NCBI GenBank assembly: GCA_965218555.1
Contig: OZ244625.1
Coordinates: 4,836,001 to 4,900,000, forward strand
From: JAPPLB01 sp965218555
GTDB lineage: Bacteria > Acidobacteriota > Terriglobia > Bryobacterales > UBA6623
Direction of reading: 5' to 3'
DNA length: 64,000 nucleotides
The notes beneath the pieces are model-generated. The model ran no database searches. It saw nothing but the letters and a program-made list of their open reading frames with translations, and was not told the DNA's origin. A program made the position numbers and the translations under genes. Below, piece after piece: positions 36,397 through 45,528 of this stretch. Numbering within the stretch: position 1 is the first letter of the stretch; every line of letters starts with the position of its first letter.

Positions 36397-38715
36397 ATGG
36401 ACCAACGGCTGCATTCTTTCATTACCCCTCTCGGTTTCGCCATTGCCTTTGCGGCGGCTGCGGCCCAAGGCGTCGCGGAATCGGACTGGACCAGACCTTT
36501 CACGCCGGACGAGCATACGGTCGTGCTCTACCATTTCGACGAGGGCCGGGGAAACGAGACCCTTGACGCCTGCGGCGATCCCGAGCTGACGTTGCGCGCC
36601 AGGGAAACGGCGCTATGGGGCAGTCGGCCCGGTTTCGGAGCCACGGCCCGCTTCGACCGGCGAGACGCCGGCATCCGGATCGGTCCCGTGAACAATGACA
36701 AACTTCAGTTGCGCACCTGCCCTCAAGAATGGACCGTCGAAATGTGGGTGCGATACACGGGTCCCGGCGGCAAGGATCACTGGAAGGCGTTCACCGGGAG
36801 AGAGCCCATTGAAGGCTATACCTACGCCAACCTTTGTGGAACGGACGATGAAGGATTCAGCCTGCCTCACGGGTACCGGCACGGCTGGAGTTTCTCTCTC
36901 CACACTACCCGTTGGTCGACCCCTGAAGGCAAGGTCACACTAAAGGACGGAATCCTGCCTGGGGCCAGATTCCTGGGGTATCACCGGGGCAGAGACCCTC
37001 GGAACGATGCCGGCGGCTTTTTCCCGTGGACGCATTACGGCTGGATCGACAGGGAGCGGGCGCACATCCGTGACAGGGACTGGCATCACGTGGTCTGGCA
37101 GTTCCGCTTCCGGGATCAGACCGGTTTCCTCTATGTTGATGGCAAGATGGTCAGAAAGGTGTCGCTTCCGCCGCCTGACGAGCCTCACAGACTCGGCATC
37201 ATCAACGACGCCCCGACCAGCGGCATTCCTTTCATGGTAGGCGGCATTCCTCATTCCGACGACCCCCCGACGCACTTCAGTCCGGCGCTCGGCAACCTGG
37301 AAGGCGAGATTGATGAGCTTCGCATATCGAATATCATGCGCTACCCGGTGGCGGCCAAACTGGCCATTATCCGCCAAAAGCTGCCTGACGCGGGACTGAA
37401 GATCCCTTACCAGGTTCAACTGGATACGGATGCATCCAACGGCAACGTCACCTGGAAGATCATAAACGGAGACCTGCCCGAGGGGTTGTCGCTGGATGGA
37501 AAAGCCGGCGCCCTTCGTGGCGTTCCCGAGGAAACGGTGGCCGACCGCAAGGTGACCCTCCGCGCCCGGGACGAGGCCGGGCAGACTGACTCGCACACTT
37601 TCACGATCACGGTCGACCGCGGCCGGTTGCTCACCGAGTCCCTGCCGCCCGCCTTCGAATCGAGCATGTATTTCGCTCCGTTGGAAACGAAGCATATGAC
37701 CCACCCGCTTCGTTGGGAGATCGCCTCGGGAACCCTGCCGCCCGGCGTCAAGCTCGAACCGCGGACCGGGCTGGTGACCGGGGCTCCTGTCAAAGCAGGC
37801 CGGTCACCGCTTTCTGCACGAGTGACCGACGCCAACGGCTTGAGCGATCGTGCGGAGCTGTTGCTCAGAGTGCTCCCCGAAAAGCTTCGAACCATTGGCG
37901 CCGACCAGAATACGGTGGTGCTCTACGACTGGCAAGGGCCCAGCGGCCGGTTATTCGAGGAACGCATCAGCCGCGACAAGGCACTGACCCTCACGTATAC
38001 GAACATGGGCGGCGACCGTCGTTATAGCCGGCCCGGCCGAGAGGGACGATTTCCGCAAGAGACCGGGCACGGCGAACACGGCTACGCAAATATCGGCAAG
38101 GACTGGTGCGTCTACCCGCGGGCCAGAGATCGCTTTGAAGCGGACCCTCGTCTTGACCTGAAGACATGCAACAAGGAGTGGACCGTAGAGGCGTGGGTTC
38201 GCCGTGGCGGAGCTTATGAGGCCTTCGGTAGCGACAAGAAGAAAAGGAAGTTCGAGTACGGCCATATCTGCGGCACCTATGACAACACCAAGCGTGGCGT
38301 GTGGGAGTTGTATCTCTCGAGCATCAATTCACCCGATGGGAGCATGGCCCCGGGAGTCCAGTTCCAGAGTGCAGACTATATTTGGAAGGATCTCGATCCA
38401 TGGAAGCGTCCCGAGGGCATCGTGGCCGATCGGCCGGAAGTCGGGATCAGCGACACCGAGTGGCACCATGTGGCCTGGCAGTACAACTACGAGGAGGATC
38501 TACATCAGCTTTTCGTGGACGGCAAGCTGATCTGGCGTATGAGGAACCCTGACAACCGTAAGCTGGTCAACGATCGCAAGCACAAGTCCCAGTTCAGCGT
38601 CTTCACTCGGCTTGGAGGCTATGCCAAGTACGGCGGGCGGTTCAACTTCCTTGGCTTTGGAAACTTCTTTGGTCAGATCGGGGAGATCCGCATCTCGAAC
38701 GTTCGACGATACTGA
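36397..38715 (+). CDS. secreted LamG / Ig-like / LamG protein
   Basis: A 772-residue protein. After a signal-like N-terminus come a concanavalin-type LamG domain (residues about 30-310; HTVVLYHFDEGRGN, WTVEMWVRYTG, HHVVWQFRFRDQTGFLYVDGK), two putative Ig-like (He_PIG) modules (GLPEGLSLDGKAGALRGVP in near form; LPPGVKLEPRTGLVTGAP), and a second LamG domain (WTVEAWVRRGG, HHVAWQYNYEEDLHQLFVDGK). The tandem LamG units are clear internal duplicates. An AGGA site sits 7 bases before ATG 36397, so this start is preferred over 36376. It probably binds glycans or surface polymers outside the cell; no catalytic motif is visible. Confidence 0.82.
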   Translation: MDQRLHSFITPLGFAIAFAAAAAQGVAESDWTRPFTPDEHTVVLYHFDEGRGNETLDACGDPELTLRARETALWGSRPGFGATARFDRRDAGIRIGPVNNDKLQLRTCPQEWTVEMWVRYTGPGGKDHWKAFTGREPIEGYTYANLCGTDDEGFSLPHGYRHGWSFSLHTTRWSTPEGKVTLKDGILPGARFLGYHRGRDPRNDAGGFFPWTHYGWIDRERAHIRDRDWHHVVWQFRFRDQTGFLYVDGKMVRKVSLPPPDEPHRLGIINDAPTSGIPFMVGGIPHSDDPPTHFSPALGNLEGEIDELRISNIMRYPVAAKLAIIRQKLPDAGLKIPYQVQLDTDASNGNVTWKIINGDLPEGLSLDGKAGALRGVPEETVADRKVTLRARDEAGQTDSHTFTITVDRGRLLTESLPPAFESSMYFAPLETKHMTHPLRWEIASGTLPPGVKLEPRTGLVTGAPVKAGRSPLSARVTDANGLSDRAELLLRVLPEKLRTIGADQNTVVLYDWQGPSGRLFEERISRDKALTLTYTNMGGDRRYSRPGREGRFPQETGHGEHGYANIGKDWCVYPRARDRFEADPRLDLKTCNKEWTVEAWVRRGGAYEAFGSDKKKRKFEYGHICGTYDNTKRGVWELYLSSINSPDGSMAPGVQFQSADYIWKDLDPWKRPEGIVADRPEVGISDTEWHHVAWQYNYEEDLHQLFVDGKLIWRMRNPDNRKLVNDRKHKSQFSVFTRLGGYAKYGGRFNFLGFGNFFGQIGEIRISNVRRY

Positions 38716-38755
38716 GCAGCGGCCCAGGCGGCCAAGTACATGTACGGGAGTAGTC

Positions 38756-40414
38756 GTGAGATGTTTGACCCTTTGTTGTCGGGGGTTGGCAGCCTGCCTT
38801 GTGGTGATCACCGGCTTGCAGGCACAGGACCGTTCAGATGCATATGCCGGGAGCGAGGCTTGCCAGGACTGTCACCCACAGCTCTACGAAACCTACTTCA
38901 AGACGCCAATGGGCCGAAGCAGCGGTCAAGTTGGTGCTGACTTCTTTCCCGCACGGTTTCAGACAACCTCCTTCCAACACGCATACTCGGGCATTCTGTA
39001 CCGGATTTATCGAGACGGCAAGGGACAGCACCTGGCCTTCGAGAGCACGCGCCCGGCCACGGATCAGGAGGCGTTTCGCGGCAGCCGGCGCCTCGAATAC
39101 TACATCGGGTCGGGCGCCGCCGCGCGGGGTTACATCTTCTCGATGGAGGGTTACTGGTTCCAGTCACCCGTCTCCTACTACTCCCGCCGCCGGAAGTGGG
39201 ACGTTGCACCGGGCTATGAGCAGGACAAGAGCCTGGACATATCGCGGCCTGTCGACCGAGAGTGCCTGGAATGCCACGCTAGCCGGGTTCAACACGTCGA
39301 GGGCACCCAGAACAAGTATCGCGGGACACCTTTTCTCGAAGGCGCCATCGGCTGCGAGAGATGCCACGGACCTGGCACCGCTCACGTCAACCGGATGAGC
39401 GCTGGAGCGGCGGCCGGTTCGAACGAGATCGTCAACCCGGCTCGACTCGAACCGGTTCAGCGCGACAGCGTATGTGCACGATGCCATCTGACGGGTGAGA
39501 TCAACGTTGCCCGCTTGGGACGATCGTTGTCGGGCTTTCAGCCCGGTGACGTGTTGAGCGACCACACCGTTGCTTTCGTGTGGTCGCCCCCGGAAGAAGA
39601 CGGCATCAAGGTCATCGGTCACTTCGAGAGACTCTGGCAGAGCCGCTGCAAGCAGGTGTCGGGCAACAGCTTATGGTGCGGCACCTGCCACGACCCTCAC
39701 TCAGTTCCTTCAGATGCCGAGAGGGCCGAGCACTTCCGGGCGAAGTGCCTCGCTTGCCATGCATCGAAGCTCAACGCCGGCCATGCCAGGCTGGCCGAGC
39801 GCCGAGACAACGATTGCACGTCGTGCCACATGCCGAACACGCGGGCTCGTGATGGCGGCCATAGCGCTTTCACCGATCATTCGATACCCCGCACGCCCCA
39901 TCGGAAACGCCGGCCGGCAGAGGCGCGGCGAGAACTTGTCCCCTTCTGGACCGGGTCGGGAGCCAATCGGGAATTGGGATTGGCCTATGCCCGGCTGGCC
40001 CTCCGGGAACAGGACCGATCCTATGCTATCCGTGCTTTCCAGCTTTTGGAGAAAGTCCGGGCGCGCAAGGACCCGCAAGTTGCATTGCAACTGGCGTTCC
40101 TCTACGACCGCCGAGGGGACCAAGCAAAGGCTATGGAACTCTACAGAGACGCGGCGTCTTTGGATCCGAGCCTTCTTACCGCAACCGTCAACCTGGGTGG
40201 CAAACTGGCCCTTCTGGGCCGCTACCAAGAGGCGTCAAAGCTCTGGGAAGACGCCCTCGCGCGTAATGCCGGACTGGAGGCGGCGCGCATCAACTCGGCT
40301 ATCGCCCACAGGCGGCTGGGAAACGAGGCGGACGCGCGAAAGCAACTCCTGAAGGTGTTGGAGTTCAGCCCCGGCTCACAAGCCGCCAGGAAGCTTCTGA
40401 GGAACCGCGAATAA
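38756..40414 (+). CDS. secreted multiheme cytochrome c with C-terminal TPR repeats
   Basis: A 552-residue protein with a signal peptide (GLAACLVVITGLQAQ) and seven heme-binding CxxCH motifs: CQDCH, CLECH, CERCH, CARCH, CGTCH, CLACH and CTSCH. The C-terminal 170 residues form TPR-like helices (LGLAYARLALREQDRSYAIRA; LQLAFLYDRRGDQAKAMELY; NSAIAHRRLGNEADARKQL). GTG at 38756 with a GGGAG site is the start; it lies 40 bp after the LamG gene. Such cytochrome-TPR proteins act in periplasmic electron transfer of unknown partner. Interaction with the three TPR proteins downstream is inference. Confidence 0.9.
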   Translation: MRCLTLCCRGLAACLVVITGLQAQDRSDAYAGSEACQDCHPQLYETYFKTPMGRSSGQVGADFFPARFQTTSFQHAYSGILYRIYRDGKGQHLAFESTRPATDQEAFRGSRRLEYYIGSGAAARGYIFSMEGYWFQSPVSYYSRRRKWDVAPGYEQDKSLDISRPVDRECLECHASRVQHVEGTQNKYRGTPFLEGAIGCERCHGPGTAHVNRMSAGAAAGSNEIVNPARLEPVQRDSVCARCHLTGEINVARLGRSLSGFQPGDVLSDHTVAFVWSPPEEDGIKVIGHFERLWQSRCKQVSGNSLWCGTCHDPHSVPSDAERAEHFRAKCLACHASKLNAGHARLAERRDNDCTSCHMPNTRARDGGHSAFTDHSIPRTPHRKRRPAEARRELVPFWTGSGANRELGLAYARLALREQDRSYAIRAFQLLEKVRARKDPQVALQLAFLYDRRGDQAKAMELYRDAASLDPSLLTATVNLGGKLALLGRYQEASKLWEDALARNAGLEAARINSAIAHRRLGNEADARKQLLKVLEFSPGSQAARKLLRNRE

Positions 40415-40550
40415 GGTAGACCTGGCCGCCACGATAGATCAACTCGAGCTCCCGCCGGGAATACGAGGTGCTCTGCATTCCCTACGGCAGTGAACCGGCC
40501 ACCAGGAGCGTGCAAGCCAACTTGTGACCCCGCTCTCTCGGCCTTCAGGC

Positions 40551-41408
40551 TTAATTGCCCGCGGCAGCCGCGTTGTTTTCCAACGTGTTCTTGATCACCG
40601 CTAGTTGGGCGTCGCTCGGGTCCAGCTCGATGGCGCAATTCACGGCCTCCAACGCCTCTTTGAAGCGGCCCAGATGGCCATAGGAGAGCGCCAATCCCCG
40701 GTAGGCGAGTGGACCCTCGGGGTCGATATCCCGCAGCGCCTCGAAGTGAGCCGAAGCGGTTGCGAAGTCCATATCGTACATGGCTTCCTGCCCCAGATCA
40801 GGCAGCATGCGCTTCTGAAGCTCTTGCCGCAAGGTCGAGAACTGCCCGGCGTCCATGGCGGCGGCCGCATCGGCTTCGGCCAGAGCCTTTTTCTGGTCCA
40901 GCCGTCCCGCGTACGCGCGCGCCAGATTCGCTCGCAGAACGGCCTTATCGGAATGCGCCGTGACCAGAACCATCAGACGATCGACGGCAGTCTGATAGTC
41001 TCCGCTCTCCAAAGCGCGTTTCGCCTCCTTGTTCAGTTGATCAAACTCCTTCTTTCTCAGCAGAACCTGCTTCATGTCGGTCTCACCCTGTAGCTGAAGG
41101 GTTCTCTCCATTGAGATGAAGGTCTTGAGCTGAGCTTCGAATCGATATGAGCCGGGGTCCAGATTGCGGATCACGATCACACCCACCTCGTCGGAATCGA
41201 GGTATATGGGGTCGCCGGCGTTCTTGCCGCGAGCATCCAGCCGGGTCAGTCGGATTTCGACGTCCTTGAGCCGGGCGCCGTCTGTGTCAACAAAGATGCA
41301 CCGCAGCGTCTCGGCATCGGCAACGCATGGGATCAAAAGAAAACAGACGGCCAAGCTTGCGATGACCCTGGCCGCTCGGGCAGGAGGTGAGCTCCGCATA
41401 TCGTTCAT
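40551..41408 (-). CDS. secreted TPR protein with N-terminal beta domain
   Basis: A 285-residue protein. A signal peptide (VIASLAVCFLLIPCVADA) precedes a carboxypeptidase-regulatory-like beta domain (LRCIFVDTDGARLKDVEIRL ... GSYRFEAQLK) and four TPR units (KRALESGDYQTAVDRL; ANLARAYAGRLDQKKALAEA; YRGLALSYGHLGRFKEALEA). It is the only minus-strand gene of this block and is convergent with the cytochrome gene. Role unknown; periplasmic scaffold is inference. Confidence 0.8.
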   Translation of the reverse strand: MNDMRSSPPARAARVIASLAVCFLLIPCVADAETLRCIFVDTDGARLKDVEIRLTRLDARGKNAGDPIYLDSDEVGVIVIRNLDPGSYRFEAQLKTFISMERTLQLQGETDMKQVLLRKKEFDQLNKEAKRALESGDYQTAVDRLMVLVTAHSDKAVLRANLARAYAGRLDQKKALAEADAAAAMDAGQFSTLRQELQKRMLPDLGQEAMYDMDFATASAHFEALRDIDPEGPLAYRGLALSYGHLGRFKEALEAVNCAIELDPSDAQLAVIKNTLENNAAAAGN

Positions 41409-41734
41409 GGAGTTCTCTCAACCGGGACACGCCACACCACAAGGGCCTGCCGGCAACCCTGAACTCTTGACTTCGCCAAAAAATACGGCGCGCCCTTTCG
41501 TTTCCGGGAATGGACCGCGGCAACTTTCAAACCGACGCACCGGACGCTCCAAGGATCATTCTAGCTTGCACCCTGCCGGTCATGGGTCTTCTCTGTACGT
41601 CCGCCCGGGGAACTCATGCATGGAATTGGCATAATGGAGACGTACCGGCGATCGCTTCGGAGCAAATGATCGACGTTGTTGCACAGCTGGGTGAGACCAC
41701 TTTTTCAGCAGATGACAGATCAGGTTTAGCGAGA
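41409..41734. other. intergenic region between divergent TPR genes, no gene
   Basis: About 325 bp separate two divergent secreted TPR genes and should hold both promoters. The plus-strand frame running through it lacks codon bias and motifs. No hairpin or operator stands out. Confidence 0.4.
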
Positions 41735-43630
41735 ATGATCCGGGTGCTTACTCGCGTACCGACATTCCTGATCTTCGCATGCGTCATCTCGCTTGCTCAA
41801 TCGCCGCAAGAGCTTGCTTCGCAGGCGGGTAGAGCGATGCAGAGCAAGGACTACCCCGCCGCCGAGTGGCTCTACCGTCAACTCATCCCTTACGCTCCCA
41901 AAATGGCGGAGCTCCACAGCAACCTCGGCTTGGCCTGTCATTTGCAGAACAAGGGGGACTGCGCGGAACAAGCATTCCTGAAGGCGCTCGATCTCAATAA
42001 GGATCTGTTTCTCCCGAACTTCGTCATGGGGGAGAAGCGGTTCAAGCAGAACCGCTATGAGGAGGCCCTGCCTCTGCTCGAAACGGCCTTGCAATCCCAG
42101 CCGAGGCAGCCGGAAGCACGTCAGTTCTATCTGGCGACGCTTGTCGGGCTTCACAGATACCAAGCCGCCGTCAAGGAATACCGCGCTTTGATTCAAGGGA
42201 ACCCGTCTGACGTCGAGGCTCACTACGGCTTGGGCACCGTTTATATGAAGATGAGCCAACTCGCTATCGATGGTCTGAACGGTCGAGAGGACAACGGCTA
42301 CCCTTTCCTTCTTACCGCGCGGCACTACGCCCCGGAACCGCGGTGGCTTACGTTTGCGCTCAGCGCCTATGAGGATGCCTTCGAAGAGGGCATCAACCTT
42401 CCCGGGGCACGAGTCGAGTACGCCAAGCTACAGCTTTCACAAAAAGCTTGGCAGGCGGCCCGCTCGGCGCTCGAAGCGGAACTCGAAGTGGACCCTTACA
42501 GTTATGAAGGGCGTTTCTATCTCGCCCAGCTCGCTCTGCAGGAAGGCGATGACCAAGAAAGTGCTCGGCTGCTGGATGAGGCTGTCGAGATCCGTCCCGA
42601 ATTTTTTCATGTGCCGCAGCCCTGGCTCTTCGAGCCTGACGGTGAGCTCCGCCGGCAGCTCGCCGTCGCTCTGAAGAGTGCAGACATCAGCTTCGGCTCC
42701 GCGTATCTTCTGGCGCGCTTGAGCGGCGTCGATGACTCATCCTCAGATGCGAAGACATGGCTGGATCGAGTAGAGCAGGAATGGACACGATACCTGAAGC
42801 CTGTCAGAGACCCTGCAACCCGGTCTTCACGTGACGAAAAGACGGGCTTGGATCTGCTACGACGCAAGCGTTATGAAGAGGGTTTGGAAATGCTCCTGCC
42901 CCTGGCCACGAGCACGGAACTCCGACCGAGTACATTACGGGAGATGGCAAGAGGCCTTACGAGGGTGGGCAAGCACGAAGACATGGCCGCACTGGTCGGG
43001 CTCGACAAAAGCGAAGATCCGGAAACGATCTACCTCACGGCGCTCAGCTACAGGGAGGCTGCTCTCTCCCACCTGAAAAAGATGGTCGAGCTGGACCCCG
43101 GCTCCGTAAGAGCGCACCAAGTGCTGGGAGAGTCTTACATGGTGCAGGAACGGTTCGGCGACGCTCTTCAGGAATTCGAGAAGGCGGTTGACCTCGAAGG
43201 GGAAAACGCCGAGTTGCACTACCTGCTCGGCACCGCCTTCTACAAACAGATGGAGTTTCCCCGAGCTGCCGAAGTGTTCGGGCAAGCGACGATCTTGGAC
43301 CCGCTCCACGCCGAAGCGCACCTGATGCGTGGTGACGCCCTGGTGCAGATGGGTCAGGTCGAGGCGGCGATTTCCGCTTTGCAGAAGAGCCTCAAGCTCA
43401 ACCCCAAGCTTGCGGACGCCCATGTTCTACTGGGCAAGGCCTTTCGAACCGTGGGCCAAGACGAACAAGCCCTGCATCACCTGGAGAAGGGCGCTCTCAC
43501 GGATACCGATGGATCGATTCACTATCAACTCTTCATGCTCTATCGAAAAACGAAGCAGCCTGAGAAGGCCAAGGCGGCGCTAAAGGTGTCTCAGGAGCTG
43601 CGCGCAAAGGACCGAAAACCCACGATCTAG
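41735..43630 (+). CDS. large secreted TPR protein
   Basis: A 631-residue protein starting MIRVLTRVPTFLIFACVISLAQ, a signal peptide. At least ten TPR-like units follow: N-terminal group (AEWLYRQLIPYAPKMAELHSN, LPLLETALQSQPRQPEAR, VEAHYGLGTVYMKM), a less regular middle, then a C-terminal group (VRAHQVLGESYMVQERFGDAL, LHYLLGTAFYKQMEFPRAAE, ADAHVLLGKAFRTVGQDEQAL). The size and export suggest a periplasmic protein-interaction scaffold, in series with the TPR protein at 43710. An ATG at 41735 is chosen for the signal peptide. Confidence 0.82.
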   Translation: MIRVLTRVPTFLIFACVISLAQSPQELASQAGRAMQSKDYPAAEWLYRQLIPYAPKMAELHSNLGLACHLQNKGDCAEQAFLKALDLNKDLFLPNFVMGEKRFKQNRYEEALPLLETALQSQPRQPEARQFYLATLVGLHRYQAAVKEYRALIQGNPSDVEAHYGLGTVYMKMSQLAIDGLNGREDNGYPFLLTARHYAPEPRWLTFALSAYEDAFEEGINLPGARVEYAKLQLSQKAWQAARSALEAELEVDPYSYEGRFYLAQLALQEGDDQESARLLDEAVEIRPEFFHVPQPWLFEPDGELRRQLAVALKSADISFGSAYLLARLSGVDDSSSDAKTWLDRVEQEWTRYLKPVRDPATRSSRDEKTGLDLLRRKRYEEGLEMLLPLATSTELRPSTLREMARGLTRVGKHEDMAALVGLDKSEDPETIYLTALSYREAALSHLKKMVELDPGSVRAHQVLGESYMVQERFGDALQEFEKAVDLEGENAELHYLLGTAFYKQMEFPRAAEVFGQATILDPLHAEAHLMRGDALVQMGQVEAAISALQKSLKLNPKLADAHVLLGKAFRTVGQDEQALHHLEKGALTDTDGSIHYQLFMLYRKTKQPEKAKAALKVSQELRAKDRKPTI

Positions 43631-43709
43631 ATCCGGAGTCATAGGTGAAGGCAAACGGTAAACGAATCAGCGGATGCCCACCAGATACAAAGCCGGCCGC
43701 ATCCCCTCC

Positions 43710-44729
43710 ATGAAACTTGGGTTAGCTCTCTCCCTGGTTATTCTCTTCTGTCTACAAGACGGCTTCTCCCAGTCCGCTCGTGACGTCGAAAAGAGAGGTC
43801 GGGAGGACTCAGCCCCCGACTACATCCTCGCCCGGCCGGGCGTCATCTTGGAAGACCCGGCGGCGGCCCGGCAGAACTTGAACGACGGGGCTGAGGAGTT
43901 CCCCGAGCTACGATCCCTGGCCCGCGAACGGAATTGGGACGAGTTGGCGAATAAAGCGCAAAGCCTGATCGTCGTATCAGACGAGCCCATTCTGCACTTT
44001 TGGCTGGGGATTGCTCAACTGCAACGTAACGACTTTGTGAATGCGGCCATCGAACTGCGCAAGGCCGAGCGGCTGGGCATGAAGGCGGCGATACTTTCCA
44101 AGGCTCTCGGTATTGCCTACTATGGGCTGCGCCAGTACACGCTATTCCGTGAGCAGATGGAGAAGGCGATCGAGGCCGACCCTCAGAACGGTGAGCCGTA
44201 TCACTTTCTGGGCCGCTACCACGAACTGGACCTCAACGACTTCAGCACGGCCCTTTCCTATTTCGATCAGGCACTGGCTCGTAACCCCGAAGACGTCAAG
44301 AGTTATCATTTTCGAGCCGTCTGCCTTGAGATGCTCGACCGTCGTGACGAGGCGGAGCAGGCTTATCGCGCGGCGATCAAAATGGTCGAGCGGCAGGGCA
44401 AGTCGTATAGCTGGCCCTTCGAAAGACTGGCCCTTCTTTTGCTCGGCCGGGACCCAAAGCTGGCCTTGCCTCTCGCGCAGCGAGCCGTGGATCTCGAACC
44501 CTCACGCATAGAGAACCGGCTCGTGCTGGCCAAGACCTACGAGAACCTGGACCGCCCTCAAGATGCCTTGCCGGTGCTTCAGGAAGCCGTCCGACAAAAG
44601 CCGAATCAACGCTCGATCCGCTATGTTTTGTTCCGGATCTACCGCAAGCTGGGCAGACCGGAAGAGGCCGCTCGCGAACTCGCTATGCATGAAAAGCTGA
44701 AGGCCGTGTACGGGACCTCGCAACAATAA
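43710..44729 (+). CDS. secreted TPR protein
   Basis: A 339-residue protein with a signal peptide (LGLALSLVILFCLQDGFSQ), a charged linker, then seven or so TPR units (LHFWLGIAQLQRNDFVNAAI; PYHFLGRYHELDLNDFSTAL; YHFRAVCLEMLDRRDEAEQA; RYVLFRIYRKLGRPEEAARE). It starts 79 bp after the larger TPR gene, probably the same operon. An in-frame ATG twelve codons upstream would lengthen the N-region without adding conserved sequence. Confidence 0.8.
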   Translation: MKLGLALSLVILFCLQDGFSQSARDVEKRGREDSAPDYILARPGVILEDPAAARQNLNDGAEEFPELRSLARERNWDELANKAQSLIVVSDEPILHFWLGIAQLQRNDFVNAAIELRKAERLGMKAAILSKALGIAYYGLRQYTLFREQMEKAIEADPQNGEPYHFLGRYHELDLNDFSTALSYFDQALARNPEDVKSYHFRAVCLEMLDRRDEAEQAYRAAIKMVERQGKSYSWPFERLALLLLGRDPKLALPLAQRAVDLEPSRIENRLVLAKTYENLDRPQDALPVLQEAVRQKPNQRSIRYVLFRIYRKLGRPEEAARELAMHEKLKAVYGTSQQ

Positions 44730-44857
44730 GCTCGGTGTTGAGGCTGGTATGCCGTGCTCAGCACGACTCGGAACGGCTAAGCCGTGTGCCGCAAGTGGAA
44801 CGCATCAGGACGGTTCGGTCGAGAGATTCTTTCGTTACAGGTCAGACTTGAGTCACG

Positions 44858-45199
44858 GTGACCAAGAAGTTTTTCATTTACGGATCGGTGGCCGGCGCAC
44901 TGGTCAGCCTCCTCCTGTTGCTGTTGTGGGGAGTCCTGTTCTATGTCCGTGGGGAAACCACGGCGCAGTCCCTCGGACTGGAGGCGGCGATCTTTCTTCT
45001 GAGTTCCATCGTCAGCTTCCCTTTTTCGCTGGCAGTGATGGAGGCTCTTGATGAAATCGAATATCCCCTCGTACTTGTGCGACTCGCGATCATTCTGGGA
45101 CCGGTCGTCAACTGGGCTTTGTTTGGACTCGTAATCGGCGCGGTAACGGATGCTGTCGTGTGGCTTAGGAACCGCTTGAAGAAGGTCCGGATTCGCTAG
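44858..45199 (+). CDS. small inner-membrane protein, three helices
   Basis: A 113-residue protein starting GTG at 44858. Three hydrophobic helices are visible: VAGALVSLLLLLLWGVLFYV, FLLSSIVSFPFSLAVMEAL and VNWALFGLVIGAVTDAVVWL, ending in a basic tail (RNRLKKVRIR) that should stay in the cytoplasm. No family recognised. It is 128 bp beyond the TPR gene and convergent with yggX. Confidence 0.65.
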   Translation: MTKKFFIYGSVAGALVSLLLLLLWGVLFYVRGETTAQSLGLEAAIFLLSSIVSFPFSLAVMEALDEIEYPLVLVRLAIILGPVVNWALFGLVIGAVTDAVVWLRNRLKKVRIR

Positions 45200-45209
45200 C
45201 GGAAATGGC

Positions 45210-45494
45210 CTAATGCATCTGCTGCGTGGGTGGCACGTACTCAGGCGGAAGCTGACTCCCTTCCCCGAAGAAGAAGTCTTCCATGTGCTTGATGATGATC
45301 TCTTGGGCTTCCAGGGTGGCGGGGTTGAGACGGTATTCGTTGATGATCATCTTCAGATGCTCCGCCCACATCCGCCAGGCGTCCAGAGACACGTTTTGGT
45401 AGATGCGCTCTCCCAACTCGCCATCGAACGGCGTCTCCTTCAGTCCCGGCAGTTCCTTGCCGAACTTCACACACTTGACCATGCGTTCCGCCAT
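45210..45494 (-). CDS. yggX: Fe(2+)-trafficking protein YggX
   Basis: A 94-residue protein with the YggX pattern: VKCVKFGKELPGL with the single conserved Cys, GELGERIYQNVSLDAW, then AEHLKMIINEYRLN and the C-terminal FFFGEG. YggX protects Fe-S clusters and influences labile iron in the cytoplasm. ATG at 45494 gives the canonical N-terminus; the frame runs on upstream into the PhoD-like gene on the other strand, which is not part of it. The two genes are divergent with about 35 bp between starts. Confidence 0.9.
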   Translation of the reverse strand: MAERMVKCVKFGKELPGLKETPFDGELGERIYQNVSLDAWRMWAEHLKMIINEYRLNPATLEAQEIIIKHMEDFFFGEGSQLPPEYVPPTQQMH

Positions 45495-45528
45495 GCAGAT
45501 TCCTCGCTTGGTCTCTATTCTATGAGGG

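Noticed and set aside
40365..40478. Minus-strand 37-codon frame with STSYSRRELELIYRGGQVY, resembling part of a KTSC domain
   Set aside because: Too short, lacks the lysine/Tyr-Phe end of KTSC, and half of it overlaps the cytochrome gene in antisense.
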